From assembly GCF_036785885.1 (NCBI RefSeq), contig NC_092322.1, forward strand, positions 37,779,994-37,843,993: 64,000 nucleotides of DNA, in the 5' to 3' direction. How positions within the stretch are numbered: the stretch's first letter is position 1; every line of letters begins with the position of its first letter. The position numbers were made by a program, and so were the translations under genes. This document shows, piece after piece, positions 35,001 to 46,512 of this stretch. Under the pieces are notes generated by a model. The model was not told where the DNA came from, ran no database searches, and saw nothing but the letters and a program-made list of their open reading frames with translations. Source of the DNA: Coffea arabica. Lineage: Eukaryota; Streptophyta; Magnoliopsida; Gentianales; Rubiaceae.

Positions 35001-36886
35001 ATCTTGCATGCAGCAGGTTTTCTTGTTCATCTTTATTTTTCTGAGTTAATCCCGTTAATTAGCTACATGCAGAGCTTAATCATCTTGAATTTTACTACTT
35101 AATCATGGTTAGAGGCTCAAAACAGCAAAATTAAACCAAATGAAGCTGCATTAATCCAGTCAGATTCTCGGCAGAAACTTTTACTTCCAAAACAGATTTT
35201 TTCTACAACTTTGATTTCATCATCCGACTGCACAAACAACATGCATGGTCTTAATCATCAAGTTTTCACTCGGCTAATTACATTTAGGTGTTCAGATTGC
35301 TAAGAGTGAACAATTTAGGAGCTGCATTTTCGATTTCAGCTCACGGCCAGAATTTATCCCTTCGCACAGCAAGTTTTTCTTTTCTTTTCCAGATCATCAT
35401 CCGATCGATTAACTCTACATGCATGCTCCTAATTAACTCAATCAACCTCTAATTAGTTTAATCTAGCTCAGAGGTTACCTCAGATTGCAGCTTACTCACA
35501 AGAAATCTGAAAAATTTCCTGGTTTCCCTCTCGGCTCTCGGCTCGGCAGGTTTTGGTTGCAGCTGTTGCGACTGGGATGGTGTTGCAGCGAGGAGTGCTG
35601 AAGTGCAGTTGTTTGGAGTTGAAAAATGCAGACGGAAACACACACACACACGGTTCTCTCCCTCTCTTCCTTTCCTTTGTTCTAGCTCGCGGACTGGACA
35701 GAAGAGAAAAGAAGAAAAATTGCAGCTCGCTGTTTTCTTTCCTCTCTCGGTTGAGGCTATTCTCTCACTATCTCTATCGTCGATGTTCACAAGGTGGAGA
35801 GGAACTGGAATGTGGTTTGTGGTCTGAGGGAACTTTGTGCAGAGGAAATGGGAGTGGTGGTTTGTGATATAGGAATGAGGAGGAAGAGAGATGGTGTCGC
35901 GGTTTTGGAGAAGGAGAGGGAATGGCTTACGGTTTTGGAGGCAGTTGGAGTGTAGAGATGGTGAAAGTTTTTCATTGGCCGAGTAGGGTGGTTGATCATA
36001 ATGCTGTCAGAGGGATTGTTTGGTTTTGCATGAAAATGTTGTGGTTGTATGGGCATTTTAGTCTTTTCACTTTTCTTCATAATCTCTACTTAATTCCTCA
36101 ATTCTAACTTAATACTAAAAATTATCCCCAAGTGTGATTTGAACGCCTAATTATACCCTAGTCATGCAAGACTTTAATTATCGTAATTTCATGCCTTGAG
36201 TACATTTAGCATGTTTGAATCGTGTTTATCTCAAGTTTTATTGGTTTTTGACTTAACGTGAGAATTCCTATTAACATTTAACATTATTACCTAATTATTT
36301 TAAACTATTAAAATCAAGTTTGACCTTAATATAAAAATTTGACATTCTTAATATTCGTTTATCCATTTATATCAACATTTATTAACTTAACCATTATTGA
36401 CGCTTAAGATTAGCTATCGGAATTCAAAGAGGTTTAATTGTTAAATCAATGAAATAATTTACCTTCGAAATATGAATTTAATGAAACAAAACTAGAAATT
36501 TAATAGTTTAGCACAATTCCTTTATTTTGCACATAAAATTTATTGGTTTTGGTCTTAACGTGAAAATTCTTATTAGTATTTAACGTTATTCACTAATTAG
36601 GATTAATTATTGGAATTCAAGAAATTTTATATAATTAATCTACTCAGGTAGCATTAATTTTTAACATAAAGAAAACTAAGTATTTTAGCATTTTATTTTA
36701 AGGCGATAAATTATTCTAACTCCAGATGTATTAATTTAGTCTAGCAAAGTCAAGAAAATTCATAACTTGGGAAAATTATATTATTTCTCACATAAAATTG
36801 TTTTTACGGACTTATTTGCAGACAAGGGAAATTAATGCTAAAATTTATTAAAGAGTTAAAAGAAATGCAAATGAAATACAAACTGA

Positions 36887-36908
36887 TATATATATATATA
36901 TATATATT
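36887..36908. repeat. AT microsatellite at the 5' edge of the element D 3' LTR
   Basis: A run of alternating TA about 22 bases long here and roughly 40 bases long in the other LTR (46302-46341). It lies within 60 bases of the LTR 5' end. Confidence 0.85.
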
Positions 36909-36924
36909 TTTCAGGGTTCTCACA

Positions 36925-36936
36925 TCCTCTCCTCCT
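36925..36936 (-). promoter_or_regulatory. Polypurine tract of element D
   Basis: The minus strand reads AGGAGGAGAGGA directly before the 3' LTR start TGTGAG. This is the plus-strand DNA primer in LTR elements. The preceding GAGGACAAAATTCATTTTT is typical of the end of plant gypsy coding regions. Confidence 0.85.
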
Positions 36937-37269
36937 AAAAATGAATTTTGTCCTCAAAATTCTTACTTTCTCAAGAGATAGGTCAGGGTATATATATATA
37001 TATGTATATAAATTAGGCACTTAATTTAACCATTTATTTGTTATAATATTTCTAATAGCAAAGTAATTAAAATAAAGGATATTCGTAGCGTACATATAAT
37101 TCATAGCGAAAGATCACAACCTTCAAAGTCTAGTTTAGGGTAACTATAACCTCTATTCCTCGAGTGAGGTCAAACCCTCTTGATTTGTGAAACATTCACT
37201 CCTAGGACCCCGTTCATGGCCATTAGCACGAATTACTTCCATCTGGCACTTGGTCGATCTGTAGCGGAC

Positions 37270-38185
37270 TTAGTTATCTGCTGAGTACTTCCTCTTTTTA
37301 AATGCTCTAGGGCAATCCGAAATCTTATGCTTGGTACTACCGCACCTCAGACACTTTCTTTGCTTTAACCAACACTCGGCCTCTGTGTGGTTAATCTTGC
37401 CACAATATCCACAATTTGCATGAGAGGTGGCGGCCTGGCCATTTCGAGGATTTTCTTTATGTTTCTTCTCCAGTTCTACGTTCTGGCGTACTAGCTCAAC
37501 TTTCTCTGCATATTCTTGTTTCCATCGTCCTTCCCAGTAGTCAGCCAATTTCCTTTGAAATTCTACCTCATTTCGGAGAATGTCCATTTCCTTACGCATT
37601 TCTTCCAAAATTGTCATCTTATTAGTTGGCTTAAATCAAATAGCTAGCCTGCCAGACAAATCATAGGATCAAAATAAGCAACTATTCATACTGGAAGCTT
37701 GAGTCGTAATGCTCTTTCATCCTTTTACTAATGGTTACTCCAAAATATAAGCCTTAACTACTTTCTACTTAATCCAACGAGTTCTTAAGTGTCACCGAGA
37801 TTACCATCGTTAATCACTATCACGACAGAATAAGGTAGCCTTATCCCAAAGGAAAATTTCATGTCTTAGTGCACTATTCAATACTTACCTTCAAAGTTGT
37901 TTGAAACCACAGTCATACTTCGTATTCTCACTAGGGCCTTGTTGTATTCCTTCGATTCAATCTTATTATTTTGAAGTCAGATTCCCCATGAAACCTAGAT
38001 AGACGAATTTCAAGAGTCATTCCATTTTCGCAACTTTTTTGGTTCCTAGGTTAGTTGATTGGCCTAGAGCTTTGGTACTCCACCAACCGTTCTAAGATAT
38101 CAGTCATATGGTCAGTAGGGGTAGCTACGTGGGTGGGTTCCTTCTAAATTCCCATTGATAGCATCTTTGTCGAAGTCTGTCTACC
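37270..38185 (-). pseudogene. Element D gag remnant with two zinc knuckles
   Basis: The clearest part is a 115-codon minus-strand frame (37270-37617). It has a coiled-coil-like basic/acidic start (ILEEMRKEMDILRNEVEFQR) and two CCHC knuckles, CGYCGKINHTEAEC and CLRCGSTKHKISDC, followed by PRAFKKRK. Tekay/Del-type gypsy gag proteins carry such a pair. Upstream on the minus strand (38068-38140) a separate frame reads ATPTDHMTDILERLVEYQSS, resembling the gag N-terminus. The text between is stop-ridden. Nothing of protease, reverse transcriptase, RNase H or integrase lies between the knuckles and the polypurine tract, only about 330 bases apart. Retention of an open knuckle region may be chance or may reflect a role in RNA packaging. 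Confidence 0.65.
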
Positions 38186-40442
38186 ATTAGCTGTTGAAAC
38201 AATTATAACATCATTAAGGCTCAACTTTCAAAATTTTACGCACCTTTCGTGACGAATAACAGGATATTAAATACACATTTGGAAAAAAAATTGTGGTCTA
38301 TATACATATATAAATAAAATGGTTATTCGAATGGAGGACAAGAAGAAAAGAAATTGGTTCTGATCTTGATAGTCAAAATTTCACACTTTTAATCGTAAAG
38401 ATTTCCGGGTATCCTTTCCGTATTTTATCTTCCATTTCCACATCAATTCGTCTAATCATTCATGTTTGCCACGAAACCTTAACTAAAGGAATTTGGTCTT
38501 AGTGTTTTCCCCGTAATTTAAGTGTCGAATCGACTGCTTCCCAAAGTATATAAAAGTTCAACTACTTGAATTTACAATTTATCTGCGCGTCATACTCAAT
38601 TAAAAATTTTCACCCAAGATAGCATTATCACTCTGACATTATCGCTCCCTAGGCTCTATATTTCTCACAACGAGTTGATTTAAAATAAATAATAACCAAT
38701 TATGCATACATACGATTGCGGTTAATTTCACTCCATATATATCATTAATACCAAGCAAATTCATGATCAATTTAATTACATCACAGAACAAAGTCAATTA
38801 CAACATATATCAAGCTCAAGTACACTCTAATCAGAAATCAAACAAATCTCTTTTTAAGTGCATTCAATATCCAAACATGGCAAAGTTCTGACTCCAACAT
38901 CCCATCCTATTGATTTCTATCCGTAATAGAGTTGGTTAATCCTTGAAATTCCTACCTTTAGTTTATTTCATTATTTCCCTTTTTTTTTCCATTCACTGGA
39001 TCTATCAAGTCATTGCTTCAACGTTGGTCTAACCTTTCTTCTAAAGGTATGAGCTGATAAATAGATCGAGTTTACTAACTTTTAAATTTTATTCATGTTC
39101 TTACCCTTTCCTATTTCTGGTTATTAATAATGGTTACATCAACAACTTGTATACATGATACGATAACTATTTCTTTAACTCATAAACTACAACAATTTAC
39201 CAAGACATGATTGCCCTAATAATCACCACCTACTCCATATATTATTTATTTTTATTTTTATTTTTATTTTTCTTAATCTCATAGTTCTATACACCACTTT
39301 GGTTACCAAAATTCACTCAGGTTAGTAATTATTTAATTCCTAGGACTAATAAATATTACAACGTTACAAAAATTAAACACGTAATCATCAAATTATATAC
39401 TCACAATATAAGTCACATTGCATACCAAATTCATACAACTTCAAAAGCTAGATAATTCACGAATACATTCAATATTTTCATACATAACTCAAATTTCAAT
39501 CTTTATAAGCATGAAAGGAAACAATACAACAATACACAAATTATTATAACCACATAGCTAATAGCCTAACCCTTAGTTTAGATTCAACTTAACCTTCATT
39601 AGTTTAGTCCTGGACAATTCCACTAGACCCCCTTAGTAACACTAATCAAATTTCCTTAGTAAATTGTAGATCTACTACGTCTAGTGCCAAATCAAATAAT
39701 ATGATCATTACTTAAGTACATCAGTGGCTCTTAAGTATTCTAAATGATCTCAAACATTTCATACATTGGCTTTTCTAGTAAGCTAGCAACTAGTTATCTT
39801 TATCCTTTTTAAACATTAGGCCCAAATAATCCTCCAGTAAAACTTAAGGAACCACAATGTCATCGATAACTCACCTCACATGGCAAATTCGTCAACTTAT
39901 CTCACCTTAGTTTTAAAAAAATTCTCCTCAGGGTTTAGAGCTATTCACAACTGCATAGTTCCTATCTAAACTACGATTTCACTCAATTCTATGTCTAAAC
40001 CAATATTTTGGGTAAGAGATGGCATATATTCCATTTACCATCGAATGACTAGTAAAATTTTTCATCTCAAAAACAGAATTGGCACTAATCTTCAAGGTCT
40101 CACTATTGGCTCTTCACCTTAAACTTTCAAAAGCTAGACTTGGTCCTTTCGATTCTACTTTGCCAAATTTAATCATGCTTTCTAGTCCCATCATAATGCG
40201 ATATACTAAATTCTTCACAATTTGCAAATACACCATTGAATGAAATATCTGGTATTCGGGTACAAGAATCTGACAATAGGATAATTCACACCTCAGGCTG
40301 GCCAATCCCAAGAGTAACTTACCTATATCTGGGATTCCTACCCAACATACATATCTAATTTCCTTAGCAATAGTAATTAGTTCAACACTTAATAGGCCTT
40401 TCCCCACGGTCTGAGAACCTTTTCCCGGTTTGAGCTCGATAA
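38186..40442 (-). other. Element D long leader between primer site and gag
   Basis: About 2.2 kb with no coding sequence recognised on either strand. A minus-strand open frame at 40114-40533 runs across the primer site into the LTR and is probably not a gene. Confidence 0.5.
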
Positions 40443-40456
40443 GAGCTCTGATACCA
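40443..40456 (-). promoter_or_regulatory. Primer-binding site of element D (initiator tRNA-Met)
   Basis: The minus strand reads TGGTATCAGAGCTC, two bases inside the 5' LTR. It is complementary to the 3' end of plant initiator tRNA-Met, the usual primer of most gypsy and copia elements. Confidence 0.92.
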
Positions 40457-40458
40457 CC

Positions 40459-43400
40459 TGTGGCGACCCCACTTCCCCCTAAGGCGAACCAAAGGGTTGG
40501 CGGGCCGTCTGCCCAACTCTCGCCAGGACTCACGCAAGCATTCTAAACCAAAACCTTCCAAAGAATAACCTAATCTATTACAAAACAATTCCTCCGAAGA
40601 AGACCGTCACTAAAACCACATTAACTTCAGAGATAGCAGTGATTTAAAATAGCCAAACGACGGCTCCTACACATGTCACGCGTTGTGAGCTGCGGAATAG
40701 AATCGTACCGTCCCAACTAAGAAGAAAATTCATACAACAAAATACAACAATCAAGCCAAGCATCCAAAATTAAGTTTTACACATTTTCCAGTTTCAAGTG
40801 GTAATCCAAAATAAAAGTACATTATCCAAATTTAACACACTACAGCCCACACAAATAGTCATAATATACAAATACATTCCAAAACGAAACATGGATAAGT
40901 TTCAAAGCTTTCAATTTTCAGGACCTGTCAAGGAAAACAAATAAACGTGGGGTGAGCTAAATCTCAGTGGTGCCCCAAAACATGCAGTCACATAAATCAA
41001 ACAGCGAGTAATAACTTAATCAAATTGAACAGTTAGGAAAGCGTATAACAGCACAAGGTAGGATACAGGGGCTCTCAGGAGCCATTTTCCTCGCTTGATC
41101 ACCATTCATCGTAGTTGACCCTCCGTCAACTCTCACTACCTATAGTCCATGTAGATCCACTCATTTTAATCCTAACCCGTCACCATTCATACCCCTGTCC
41201 CGGGCCCGCTCACCGACTAAGGACGTAGTATACTCGAGATATACCCGTAGATGATTGGTCGAGGGATTCACCCAACGACATTATTGTAGTTAGATTCATG
41301 CGTCGAGGGATTCATCCAACGACGTAACTACATTTAGATTCATGGTAGTTGGATTCAGAAGTCGAGGGATTCACCCAACGACGCAACTACATTTAGATTC
41401 AAGGATTCAGAAGAAAAATGATTCACGCAAGTCACCACTCGAACGGCTAGTGCGATAAAGTACACACAGCTCATTTCGATGGATCAAAAACTAATATTGC
41501 AAATTATCACATATCGAGTCAAGAAAGCACTTTAACCAGGTAAGCATAGAACAAGCAGGGACACTCACCAAGAGTGGAGTTCAGATATCAAGTTGGGAAT
41601 CGAATTCCGCGTCCTCGCAATATCCTAAAAACCAAATTTTGAAACTATAAGTCTTCTATTTAATTTTTAAGCTTGTACGTATTGTGGATTATCTAATATT
41701 TTACTAGATAACCTTCTCAAAATAATTTCAAAAATCTACTTGGGTTGAAGTTTGACAAAAGTAGAGAAAAATATTTCTTATAGTTTTCCTGGAGATACTT
41801 TTCCTTAAAAAAAATAACTAGCATTATTTTCTTGAAATAAGTCGACAAACCACTTGATATCAAGGCTAGAAAGATACTTTGAAAGATTTCTTTAAAGCTA
41901 CGGTTCTTGCAAAAATTATCACTAAAAACTATTTTACCTAAAATAAAGTTTCTTGCCGAGCAAGTTTCTACGCTTTTAACTAAAATTATTAAAACTCGTA
42001 TTTTGGAACTTTTCCTATAGTCAACTAGCCAAGAACAATTCTTGGGAAAAAGAAAAGAAGTAAAACAAAGCCTAGAGTTTTTTTTTGAAACTAGTGAAAT
42101 CATTTTCTAAAGGTAATAAGGCTAGTTTAAGCTTAAAGGAAGAAATATCGAGTTGACACGGTTTAGAAAATCCCTACATGAAATTTCTAACTTTAACATA
42201 CCGTGCTAAGTTTTATCGCACCATACTAGAGTGAAGATATATTTAAAATGCTTGCTTAAAACTTTCTCAAGTTCACAGGACCAAACGGATTCCTTACGAT
42301 TCCGATTTGTAAGCACGTAATATTTCAGATTTGTCAATATACCCAACTCACATTTCAAATGGAAATCTCACTAGAGTTTCGTCAATCATTAGCCCTAGGT
42401 TTCAATAGATTCATTTCAAATCAAGAGTAAAATAAATGACCAAGGCTTCGTCAATCATTAGCACTTGGTTTCTGGCAAGTTCATATCACATCTTAACTAA
42501 ATCAAAAATGAAGGTAAGGCCTCCAAGAAATTTCAGCAATTAAATGTCATCACCCTTTAATACTTATAAAATCATTCAAATGGCCAAGGCTTCATCAATC
42601 ATTAGCCTTTGACAACCATCAATCACTTCCAACCACAATTCAATTAGGAATTCAAATCACAAATAAGCTAAATGTTCGATCCAAGTCACAATTTCAGTTT
42701 TATGAAGGAACAGGACATTCCAGCAGGACAGCCTACTTTGAGGAGTCACGGACAGCAGTACACATGGAGGAAAAATATGAAATTTCTACAGAACAAAGGC
42801 CCATGATTCTAGTTTCAAATGCCACTGACGGCACCTTAAACGGATTTTCCTACACCAAGATATAAGCATTTTACTGAGACTGGTCAGTGAAATCCGAAAA
42901 TCTGGAAACTCATTTTTCACTTGTGAAAAACTCTTTTTTCTCTTTTAACACCATAAGGCTTTTATTCAAACCATCCATATATTTAAATATGACATACATG
43001 CCAGCATATACCAAGGCAAAAACGCCTAATTCCAGTAAATGGTTCAGCCAAGAAATCATATATATACTAATCTGTCATCAGCTAAGTACAACAGTCATCA
43101 ATTGGCAATTCAACGTACGATTACTTCCTTAATTTCTCCTTTGTTAACACTAACTTGACATGCGGAGAATGGTTATTAAGCTACAGAGTATATTGTGCAA
43201 TAATATGAAATTTACTGCTCAAAACAACATTTTTGGAACTAAAATTCGCCACAAGAAATATGGAAAATTCCTTTACTATCTCTATCAACTCGCTTGAAAA
43301 TTTTCTAGGTCTACACTTCAACATTTTTTGATCAATTCAAACCACAATTCAAATGTTTCACATCAACATATCTTATAAAGCTTTAAAACAACATATTCCA

Positions 43401-46296
43401 GGTATTTCCAATCATTATGCTTTAAAGGAAAATTTTCAAAACCAAGCTAAAATTCCAACTCAACCTGCGGCTATCACAAAAGAAATTCCAGCATTTATAT
43501 ACCAACATTTTTGGTTCAATCTTTCAATATATCGAATATTTCATCATTAAACATCCTACACAACTTAAAATTTACATCTCTTATGCATTTCTAAACCATT
43601 ATATTCCAAGGAAAAAATAAAATAAAATTCCAGAAACCAATTAGAATTTCCAAAGACAAACTGAAAATTCTGGTTCATACCTCTCGGCTATCAATACTTT
43701 TCCAGCACTTAGGGGTTTATGAATCCAACTTTTCCTTGGCTAAAACATGGTTTTAGATTCTCAAATTCGTCATGTGAACCTTTGGCTAGCTAATTAACAT
43801 TTCTAGTTCAAAATCGAATTCGAATAACAACTACAAACATCCCAAAGATCCAGAAATTTGTCCAGCTAGTCACGGATGAACATGCATGAAGAAATTTTCT
43901 GTTTTCATTTTATTTTCTTGGTTAGCCGAGCTACTTAGCCTCATGCAAGCCTCAATCATCATGTTGTTAGCTAAATAAATGTAGGTATCAACTCAGATCA
44001 TCACCATGTAGAAGATTAGAAACTACATTTCCAATTTAAGCTCACGGTAGTTCCACTTCATCAAAACAGAATTTCTTGCGCACATCAGATTTCTTTTTCT
44101 TCAAATCATCATTCGATGGTTTATAAATCAACATGCAAGGTCCTAAGCATCTTAATCATTCATGTCTAATCATAATCTCAGGTTCTGATTATCACCACAA
44201 AGCAGATTACATCATGCATTTCTTAATCGATTCTCGGCCAACCATTTTCTTTTCAAAACAGAATTTTCTTATGCTTTAACATCATCATCCGAATGCACAA
44301 AGCAATATGCAAAGCCACCTAAAGAATTTACTTATCACATCCAGTTCAGAACAGGTTCGGTCAGCAGCTAGAAACATCCACAAATCCAGAAATTCCTACA
44401 ACTATTCTCGGATGATCTTGCATGCAGCAGGTTTTCTTGTTCATCTTTATTTTTCTGAGTTAATCCCGTTAATTAGCTACATGCAGAGCTTAATCATCTT
44501 GAATTTTACTACTTAATCATGGTTAGAGGCTCAAAACAGCAAAATTAAACCAAATGAAGCTGCATTAATCCAGTCAGATTCTCGGCAGAAACTTTTACTT
44601 CCAAAACAGATTTTTTCTACAACTTTGATTTCATCATCCGACTGCACAAACAACATGCATGGTCTTAATCATCAAGTTTTCACTCGGCTAATTACATTTA
44701 GGTGTTCAGATTGCTAAGAGTGAACAATTTAGGAGCTGCATTTTCGATTTCAGCTCACGGCCAGAATTTATCCCTTCGCACAGCAAGTTTTTCTTTTCTT
44801 TTCCAGATCATCATCCGATCGATTAACTCTACATGCATGCTCCTAATTAACTCAATCAACCTCTAATTAGTTTAATCTAGCTCAGAGGTTACCTCAGATT
44901 GCAGCTTACTCACAAGAAATCTGAAAAATTTCCTGGTTTCCCTCTCGGCTCTCGGCTCGGCAGGTTTTGGTTGCAGCTGTTGCGACTGGGATGGTGTTGC
45001 AGCGAGGAGTGCTGAAGTGCAGTTGTTTGGAGTTGAAAAATGCAGACGGAAACACACACACACACGGTTCTCTCCCTCTCTTCCTTTCCTTTGTTCTAGC
45101 TCGCGGACTGGACAGAAGAGAAAAGAAGAAAAATTGCAGCTCGCTGTTTTCTTTCCTCTCTCGGTTGAGGCTATTCTCTCACTATCTCTATCGTCGATGT
45201 TCACAAGGTGGAGAGGAACTGGAATGTGGTTTGTGGTCTGAGGGAACTTTGTGCAGAGGAAATGGGAGTGGTGGTTTGTGATATAGGAATGAGGAGGAAG
45301 AGAGATGGTGTCGCGGTTTTAGAGAAGGAGAGGGAATGGCTTACAGTTTTGGAGGCAGTTGGAGTGTAGAGATGGTGAAAGTTTTTCATTGGCCGAGTAG
45401 GGTGGTTGATCATAATGCTGTCAGAGGGATTGTTTGGTTTTGCATGAAAATGTTGTGGTTGTATGGGCATTTTAGTCTTTTCACTTTTCTTCCTAATCTC
45501 TACTTAATTCCTCAATTCTAACTTAATACTAAAAATTATTCTCAAGTGTGATTTGAACGCCTAATTATACCCTAGTCATGCAAGACTTTAATTATCGTAA
45601 TTTCATGCCTTGAGTACGTTTAGCATGTTTGAATCGTGTTTATCTCAAGTTTTATTGGTTGTCGACTTAACGTGAGAATTCCTATTAACATTTAACATTA
45701 TTACCTAATTATTTTAAACTATTAAAATCAAGTTTGACCTTAATATAAAAATTTGACATTCTTAATATTCGTTTATCCATTTATATCAACATTTATTAAC
45801 TTAACCATTATTGACGCTTAAGATTAGCTATCGGAATTCAAAGAGGTTTAATTGTTAAATCAATGAAATAATTTACCTTCGAAATATGAATTTAATGAAA
45901 CAAAACTAGAAATTTAATAGTTTAGCACAATTCCTTTATTTTGCACATAAAATTTATTGGTTTTGGTCTTAACGTGAAAATTCTTATTAGTATTTAACGT
46001 TATTCACTAATTAGGATTAATTATTGGAATTCAAGAAATTTTATATAATTAATCTACTCAGGTAGCATTAATTTTTAACATAAAGAAAACTAAGTATTTT
46101 AGCATTTTATTTTAAGGCGATAAATTATTCTAACTCCAGATGTATTAATTTAGTCTAGCAAAGTCAAGAAAATTCATAACTTGGGAAAATTATATTATTT
46201 CTCACATAAAATTGTTTTTACGGACTTATTTGCAGACAAGGGAAATTAATGCTAAAATTTATTAAAGAGTTAAAAGAAATGCAAATGAAATACAAA

Positions 46297-46344
<48 letters not shown>

Positions 46345-46358
46345 TCAGGGTTCTCATA
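40459..46358 (-). repeat. Element D 5' LTR (right copy, 5900 bp)
   Basis: Plus-strand ends TGTGGCGACCCC...GGGTTCTCATA; the terminal CA has mutated to TA. It contains the full GC-rich terminal block, the minisatellite (about 41258-41405), the conserved core (41449-41465) and the AT run (46302-46341). As the 5' LTR it should hold the element promoter; I could not assign a TATA box with confidence. Confidence 0.92.
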
Positions 46359-46449
46359 GGAAGGAGCATTAGGAGACGCGCCTTATTTTGGAGGTGACAA
46401 TTTTGGGTCTCTTGATGTGGCTCTTCTTGGAAACTATAACTGGTTCTAT
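46359..46449 (+). pseudogene. Tau GST pseudogene, exon 2 middle piece
   Basis: Resumes in frame after element D and one GGAAG copy: GALGDAPYFGGDNFGSLDVA then LLGNYNWF, the conserved mid C-terminal domain of tau GSTs (usually G-D-K-P-Y-F-G-G). It ends at the 13-bp duplication TAACTGGTTCTAT (46437-46449) where LINE-2 begins. Confidence 0.9.
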
Positions 46450-46512
46450 TTTTTTTTCCAACAAACGGTAACATTTTATAGATCTTAAAACACTTGATTT
46501 TACAAGTATTAC

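Larger units (their letters stand above)
31059..36924 (-). repeat. Element D 3' LTR (left copy, 5866 bp)
   Basis: Plus-strand ends TGTGGCGATCCC...GGGTTCTCACA. Relative to the other LTR it lacks 24 bases of the GC-rich terminal block (just after 31085, the AACCAAAGGGTTGGC part) and has a shorter AT run. Short open frames around 35458-35867 recur in the other LTR, as expected for copies. Confidence 0.92.
31059..46358 (-). mobile_element. Element D: 15.3-kb non-autonomous Ty3/gypsy element with ~5.9-kb LTRs
   Basis: Complete structure on the minus strand: 5' LTR 40459-46358, primer-binding site 40443-40456, degenerate gag, polypurine tract 36925-36936, 3' LTR 31059-36924. Five-base duplications GGAAG lie at 31054-31058 and 46359-46363. 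The two LTRs are nearly identical over 5.8 kb (about 1% different by eye, plus small indels), implying a recent insertion. LTRs make up three quarters of the element, and pol is essentially absent. The initiator-Met primer site, double CCHC knuckle and the GAGGACAAAATTC text before the polypurine tract point to a Del/Tekay-type gypsy source. It would be called a large retrotransposon derivative (LARD) depending on an autonomous partner. Confidence 0.93.

Noticed and set aside
35458..35867. Overlapping open frames on both strands, conserved at 44872-45281
   Set aside because: They are identical because they lie in the two LTRs of one element. No codon-level evidence or known domain; overlapping frames on both strands argue against coding.
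40114..40533. 139-codon minus-strand frame across the primer-binding site
   Set aside because: Runs from the LTR through the primer site into the leader of element D; no domain and not plausible as a translated unit.
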